Source: an uncultured Clostridia bacterium (lineage in GTDB: Bacteria > Bacillota > Clostridia > Oscillospirales > CAG-272). From it: 10,596 nucleotides of DNA. The notes beneath the pieces are model-generated. The model ran no database searches and had not been told where the DNA came from. It was given only the letters and a program-made list of their open reading frames with translations. Position numbers and translations under genes: made by a program. This document shows positions 7,020 through 10,596 of the stretch, piece after piece (position 1 is the stretch's first letter; each line of letters opens with the position of its first letter). The stretch is from contig CALGCW010000222.1 of the NCBI GenBank assembly GCA_937884385.1, positions 1-10,596 of the forward strand. Reading direction: 5' to 3'.

Positions 7020-8915
7020 GTGAAAAAAACAATCTTTAAGGCGAGCCTGCTTGTCTGCGTGCTCATTTGTATTCTTGCTTTTACCTCGTGCCAGCAAAAT
7101 AACGGTGACGTGGTTATTCGCGGCGTGGAATACAGGATATATGATGACTGCTGTACGGTGGTCGATATACGGGGCATTGCCGGTTGGCGAGTTGAGATAC
7201 CCTCGCACGTTGAGGGTAAGCCTGTTATCAGCATAAGCGTGGATTACAGATGGTTCTTGTTTCCCGATACTATACAGGCAAGAGAATTGATCATTCCCGA
7301 CACCGTTAAGCACGTCGACGCAAGTGTTTACGAGGAGTGTCATCACCTTAAATACAATGAGTATGAGGGCGGTCTTTATCTTGGAAATGAGGAAAATCCC
7401 TATCACGCATTCGTGCGTCCGAAGGATATGCCCGAGCAAGAGACGGTGGAGGCTTATAGACTTGTCACAAAGGACGCCGATCTTCCTGAAAAGGATACCC
7501 CTCCGCTTCCGCCCTTTCCTCAAAGCGGACCAAATGCATACAGCTGTACTATACACCCCGATACGGTCATCTTTGCGGATGCCGCTTTTGCAAGCTGCAC
7601 GGGGCTTAAGAGCATTACCGTTCCGGGAAGCATAGAGACCGTTCCCGAGTACCTTTTTGCAGGTGCGCAAGGCCTTGAAGCTATAGTAATCGAGGAAGGG
7701 GTCAAAAACGTTCATCACGGAGCTTTCAGTCAGTGTACATCGCTTAAGAGTGTTAGCTTGCCCGAAAGCCTTGAATATTTCGATGCTAGCTTTGATTATT
7801 GCTCAAGTCTTGAGAGCATTGAGATCCCGGACTGTGTGACTTACCTTGGAAATATGTTCAATCATTGCCAATCGCTTAAGTCTGTTTATATAGGCGAAGG
7901 CATTGAAAGCATTGAGATCTATGCGTTTGAAGGCTGCACCTCGCTTGAAGCCTTCACGGTGAGCGAGGATAACCCGAATTATGCTTCGATAGACGGCGAC
8001 CTGTATTCAAAGGACGGTGCGACCCTGATGAAGTATGCGGGCGGTAAGGAGGATACCTTCTTTGAGGTACCCTCGCAAGTAAAAACGCTTTCCTCCGGCG
8101 CGTTTGACAGCGCGGTAAATCTTGTTGAGGTGGTTATTCCCGATAACGTTGTGGAATACGATCCCAATATGATGTTTTATAGCTGTACCTCACTTGAAAC
8201 GCTGACTCTCGGCAAGGGAATTACGGTAATAACCGGTATTATGTTCGGTCACGATAACCCCTTGAAAACGCTCAACGTTTCAAATACGGTCACGATGATA
8301 AAGCCACATACTCTTTCATATTGCATCTCGCTTCAAAGCATCAACGTTGAAAGTGGAAATCCGTATTATACTACGGTTGACGGAAATCTTTATTCGTATG
8401 ATAAAAACGAGCTCATCAAATATTGCCCGGGTAAGCCCGAAGCCGTTTTTGAAGTGCCGTATTACGTCCAAAAGATCGGGTCTTACGCATTTTTCAGAGC
8501 AGATAATTTAGCAGACGTGAAAATGGGTGATACTGTGACCGAGATCGGCACGTATGCCTTCGCAAGCTGTAAAAAGCTAAAGGATATAAAGCTTAGCGAG
8601 GGTGTCACCAAAATATCGGAAAATATGTTTTACGGTTGCGAGTCGCTTGAGAACGTCATTCTCGGAAAGAACGTGACCGTTATTGAAAGAGAAGCCTTCT
8701 ATTGCTGTGGCTTTAACGTCAAGATACACGCTCCGCGCACGCTTCAATATATAGAGCGCGACGGACTTGGATATGCGGACGTCGTCTTTGACGGCACGAA
8801 GGCAGAGTGGCAGAGAATACACGAAAGAAGCCTTGAAAAGGATCCAAGATACAGTGAATACCAAAATTACTCGGTTTACTGCACCGACGGACATCTGTTC
8901 GTGGATAATCAATAA
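7020..8915 (+). CDS. BspA-like leucine-rich repeat (LRR_5) lipoprotein 2, paralogue of the preceding gene
   Basis: This 631-residue protein shares its architecture with the upstream one: a lipoprotein signal peptide with AFTSC and Cys24, an N-terminal domain, NEYEGGLYLG at 113 (112 in the paralogue), a Pro-rich linker (about 155-172), HPDTVIFAD, then about 14 LRR_5 repeats with AF--C marks (for example 188, 234, 301, 512, 535, 558). Two DG-LY inserts sit near 325 and 454, followed by FDGTKAEW and a CTDGHLF tail. The start is GTG at 7020, preferred because AAGGAGG lies 7 nt upstream (7006-7012) and the signal peptide begins there with MKKTIFK. It is probably co-transcribed with the first gene and ends at its own terminator. 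The two proteins probably act at the surface as a pair or as alternatives. Their function beyond binding cannot be stated. Confidence 0.88.
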   Translation: MKKTIFKASLLVCVLICILAFTSCQQNNGDVVIRGVEYRIYDDCCTVVDIRGIAGWRVEIPSHVEGKPVISISVDYRWFLFPDTIQARELIIPDTVKHVDASVYEECHHLKYNEYEGGLYLGNEENPYHAFVRPKDMPEQETVEAYRLVTKDADLPEKDTPPLPPFPQSGPNAYSCTIHPDTVIFADAAFASCTGLKSITVPGSIETVPEYLFAGAQGLEAIVIEEGVKNVHHGAFSQCTSLKSVSLPESLEYFDASFDYCSSLESIEIPDCVTYLGNMFNHCQSLKSVYIGEGIESIEIYAFEGCTSLEAFTVSEDNPNYASIDGDLYSKDGATLMKYAGGKEDTFFEVPSQVKTLSSGAFDSAVNLVEVVIPDNVVEYDPNMMFYSCTSLETLTLGKGITVITGIMFGHDNPLKTLNVSNTVTMIKPHTLSYCISLQSINVESGNPYYTTVDGNLYSYDKNELIKYCPGKPEAVFEVPYYVQKIGSYAFFRADNLADVKMGDTVTEIGTYAFASCKKLKDIKLSEGVTKISENMFYGCESLENVILGKNVTVIEREAFYCCGFNVKIHAPRTLQYIERDGLGYADVVFDGTKAEWQRIHERSLEKDPRYSEYQNYSVYCTDGHLFVDNQ

Positions 8916-8920
8916 GTGGA

Positions 8921-8945
8921 GAAAAGCACCCATAGGGTGCTTTTC
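8921..8945 (+). terminator. Rho-independent terminator after LRR lipoprotein 2
   Basis: GAAAAGCACCC (8921-8931) and GGGTGCTTTTC (8935-8945) form a perfect 11-bp stem around ATA; in practice the top pair may open to give a larger loop. The right arm supplies a short T-run. The A-run at the left may let it work in both directions. It is nearly identical to the terminator at 10424-10449. Confidence 0.85.
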
Positions 8946-8954
8946 TTAATTGTG

Positions 8955-8983
8955 TTGACAAAGCTCTGTATTTGTGGTAAAAT
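8955..8983 (+). promoter_or_regulatory. Promoter of the TIR-methyltransferase gene
   Basis: A perfect TTGACA (8955-8960) and TAAAAT (8978-8983) are 17 bp apart, with TGG before the -10 (extended -10). It begins 9 nt after the preceding terminator, so the gene is a separate transcription unit. The start would fall near 8990 with a leader of roughly 38 nt. A GTG at 8974 in the same frame lies inside this promoter, which argues against it as a start. Confidence 0.8.
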
Positions 8984-9027
8984 ATGCGTGTATTGGTACA
9001 AAAAATACAACAAAACGGAGAATTGTA

Positions 9028-10416
9028 ATGAACGCAGTGGATACAGAGGTTTTTATTTCTTTTAAAAATACCGATTTTTCAGGTAATCTCACACGCGACA
9101 GGCAAGTAGCGCAGGAGCTTTACGAGGAGCTTAACGCAAGGGGGATACATACGTTTTTCAGCGATGCAACCTTGCTGACTCTCGGTCAATCCATATACAA
9201 AAGGGCGATAGATGAAGCCCTTGAAAGCACAAAGATACTTGTGGTCGTTGCCACAAGCAGAGAATTCCTTGAAAGTGAATGGGTAAAATATGAGTGGGAG
9301 AGCTTCCACCAGGATATCCTTTCGGGAATGAAGCGCGGTGCGCAGATCGTGCCCTATCTTGGTTCTCTTACACGCGAGCAGACCCCAAGATCTCTTCGCG
9401 ACTTTCAGACCTTTCATATAGGTGCAAACCCTGTTTTTGCAGTGGTCGATTTTGTGCAAAAGGCGCTTGAAAACTCGAAGCAGCAGGAAAGCGCGGTCAG
9501 CCAATTCTCAAACGAGGAAAAGCAACACGCAAAAAGTGAGCTTGCGAGCAAAAGAGTTCGCAATTCGCTTTATTCCTCCGAAACCAACCGAGAATATGAC
9601 CGTCTTCGTGTTCAGTCGAAAAATACGCACGAGTGCGATATGTCGGTATTCAACAAGATAAGAAACGAGCTTGGTGACAGGCCTCTTTGGATACTTGACG
9701 TCGGATGCGCCTATAATTTTGTCGGAAATATGCGTTTTGGAAATATGGAGAACGTTAAGGTCCTTGGTATAGATATAAGCGAAAAATGTCTTAAATATGC
9801 CGCAGAGCACAGCGATCCCGAAAAGTTTACCTTCCGCCGCATCGACCTTGAATCATCCGATCTTGAGGAACAGTTGAGGGGAATAATGCTCGAGCTTGGC
9901 ATTGAAAGCTTTGATATTATGTTTGGAGCGCTCGTTTTCCATCACCTCAAAAAGCCCATCACCGTTTTGAAGAGACTCAGGCACTTTTTGTCGGATGACG
10001 GATATATGGTAGTGAGAGGTTCCGATGACGGAAGTGTTATCGCATTCAATGATGACGGTTTGACTCAAAAGATAATTGAAAAGTGCATAAACACAGTTGG
10101 TTTTTCCGACAGGCAGAACGGCAGAAAGCTTTATAATCAGTTGATCGATGCGGGATACAGCAACGTCAGACTTGAAACCTCGCTCAAGGATATCAGTAAT
10201 AAGAATATTGACGGCAGAGATGAGATATTTTTTGAGAGATTTTCATACAGGATCAATTATTTCCAAAAGATACTCGATGCCGATCCCACAAATCAGCAGA
10301 AGAGAAACGATTACCTCTTTATGAAGTATGCTCTTGAAGAGCTTGAGGAAAAGTTTTCCGAGCACGATTTTTGGTATTGCGAGCACGATTTCATCGCATA
10401 CGGCAGAGCAAAATGA
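9028..10416 (+). CDS. TIR domain fused to class I SAM-dependent methyltransferase
   Basis: The 462-residue cytosolic protein (no signal peptide or membrane segment) joins two enzyme-like domains. Residues 5-135 are a bacterial TIR domain: EVFISFKN (7-14), LYEELNARGI, FFSDATLLTLGQS (43-55), and LVVVATS followed by SEWVKYEW, where E89 matches the catalytic Glu of NAD-consuming TIR enzymes. A charged linker spans about 150-190. Residues 190 to about 395 form a Rossmann methyltransferase: WILDVGCAYN (221-230) as motif I, VLGID with D249, RID at 271-273, and FDIMFGALVFHHL with VVRGSDDG as motifs IV-V. A helical, acidic tail follows. ATG 9028 is chosen over GTG 8974 because GGAG lies 7-8 nt upstream (9017-9020) and the GTG lies in the promoter. 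Whether the TIR makes a nucleotide signal, and what is methylated, are unknown. Defence or stress signalling is an inference from TIR biology. Confidence 0.9.
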   Translation: MNAVDTEVFISFKNTDFSGNLTRDRQVAQELYEELNARGIHTFFSDATLLTLGQSIYKRAIDEALESTKILVVVATSREFLESEWVKYEWESFHQDILSGMKRGAQIVPYLGSLTREQTPRSLRDFQTFHIGANPVFAVVDFVQKALENSKQQESAVSQFSNEEKQHAKSELASKRVRNSLYSSETNREYDRLRVQSKNTHECDMSVFNKIRNELGDRPLWILDVGCAYNFVGNMRFGNMENVKVLGIDISEKCLKYAAEHSDPEKFTFRRIDLESSDLEEQLRGIMLELGIESFDIMFGALVFHHLKKPITVLKRLRHFLSDDGYMVVRGSDDGSVIAFNDDGLTQKIIEKCINTVGFSDRQNGRKLYNQLIDAGYSNVRLETSLKDISNKNIDGRDEIFFERFSYRINYFQKILDADPTNQQKRNDYLFMKYALEELEEKFSEHDFWYCEHDFIAYGRAK

Positions 10417-10423
10417 TATAAAT

Positions 10424-10449
10424 AAAAAAGCACCCACGGGTGCTTTTTT
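10424..10449 (+). terminator. Rho-independent terminator after the TIR-methyltransferase gene
   Basis: AAAAAAGCACCC (10424-10435) faces GGGTGCTTTTTT (10438-10449); opening the top C-G pair leaves a CACG tetraloop. A run of six T ends it, 8 nt after the stop codon. The symmetrical A/T runs make it potentially bidirectional. It shares its core with the terminator before the gene. Confidence 0.9.
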
Positions 10450-10515
10450 GATTTATCGGGGAGAAGTTACAGCGGAGGGATTTTCGCTTTTTTGAAAAAA
10501 AGCTCGCAAAAAACT
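10446..10515 (-). repeat. Dispersed intergenic repeat, copy B (inverted relative to copy A)
   Basis: Read on the - strand, this stretch matches positions 1-67: a T-run then GCGAGC, a hairpin with GCTTTTTT and AAAAAAGC arms (10486-10503) around TC, then AAGCGA, GTAACT, CTCC and TAAATCAAAA. Small indels separate the copies. Its last bases coincide with the T-run of the preceding terminator. No gene is visible in the 180 nt after the TIR-methyltransferase gene. Confidence 0.55.
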
Positions 10516-10553
10516 TTTATCGCTTGGGTTTGTGCATATTCTGCGTAAATTTT

Positions 10554-10577
10554 CGATAATTCACGGGTGAATTATCG
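10554..10577. promoter_or_regulatory. Perfect 24-bp palindrome, possible operator or RNA hairpin
   Basis: CGATAATTCAC (10554-10564) is the exact reverse complement of GTGAATTATCG (10567-10577), separated by GG. As DNA it could be a dimeric repressor site; as RNA it could form an 11-bp stem. Neither side has a convincing long U-run. A looser outer pair, GGGATTT (10477-10483) and AAATCCC (10584-10590), brackets the area. It lies in the intergenic region leading out of the window, so its target gene cannot be seen. Confidence 0.5.
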
Positions 10578-10596
10578 GTTTTGAAATCCCATCGAT

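Noticed and set aside
6984..7718. Long minus-strand open frame opposite the start of LRR lipoprotein 2 (244 codons)
   Set aside because: It is antisense to a gene with a clear signal peptide and repeats; its product shows no family motif and no ribosome binding site was seen.
4584..8915. LRR repeats as a CRISPR or DNA tandem-repeat array
   Set aside because: The periodicity is 23 residues at protein level with strongly diverged DNA; there are no identical repeats with unique spacers.
8974..9027. In-frame GTG at 8974 that would add 18 residues to the TIR-methyltransferase
   Set aside because: It lies inside the promoter (between the -35 and -10 boxes), upstream of the likely transcription start, and has no ribosome binding site; ATG 9028 has GGAG at good spacing.
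8955..10449. A multi-gene Thoeris or CBASS operon
   Set aside because: There is only one gene between a promoter and a terminator, with no ThsA-like, cyclase or other effector gene beside it in the window.
1..10515. Composite transposon bounded by inverted repeats
   Set aside because: No transposase or integrase lies between the repeats, and the enclosed genes are mostly essential housekeeping genes; the repeats are better seen as dispersed intergenic elements.

Overview
The window looks like chromosome from a Gram-positive, low-to-mid GC Clostridia (Bacillota), probably an uncultured gut or rumen lineage. The grounds are AAGGAGG-type ribosome binding sites, sigma-A promoters with TGn-extended -10 boxes, lipoprotein signal peptides, 23-residue BspA/LRR_5 repeat proteins, and the housekeeping neighbours rbfA-nrnA and metG-tatD. 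The species cannot be named from the sequence. All seven genes are on the + strand.

Housekeeping block (about 100-4500). A sigma-A promoter (102-130) precedes rbfA (ribosome-binding factor A), which overlaps nrnA (DHH/DHHA1 nanoRNase/pAp phosphatase) by one base. Next come metG (methionyl-tRNA synthetase with a C-terminal tRNA-binding domain) and tatD (metal-dependent DNase). Hairpins precede metG, overlapping one of two Shine-Dalgarno copies, and separate metG from tatD. A terminator at 4467-4500 closes the block. Its theme is ribosome maturation, RNA turnover and tRNA charging.

Surface block (about 4520-8945). A near-perfect promoter (TTGACA, 18 bp, TATAAT) drives two tandem paralogous lipoproteins of 798 and 631 residues. 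Each has a lipobox Cys at residue 24, a matching N-terminal domain, a proline-rich linker, an array of LRR_5 repeats, two DG-LY type inserts and a CTDG-type tail. They are probably exposed at the cell surface; their ligand is unknown. A terminator follows.

Signalling/defence-like block (8955-10449). One gene with its own promoter and terminator encodes a 462-residue fusion of an N-terminal TIR domain, with the presumed catalytic glutamate retained, to a C-terminal class I SAM-dependent methyltransferase. It is the most unusual item here. Two almost identical terminators bracket it.

Edges. Both ends carry copies of a roughly 70-bp imperfect intergenic repeat in opposite orientations, with a covarying hairpin. 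The last 50 bases hold a perfect 24-bp palindrome. No RNA genes, CRISPR arrays, transposases or phage genes were seen.
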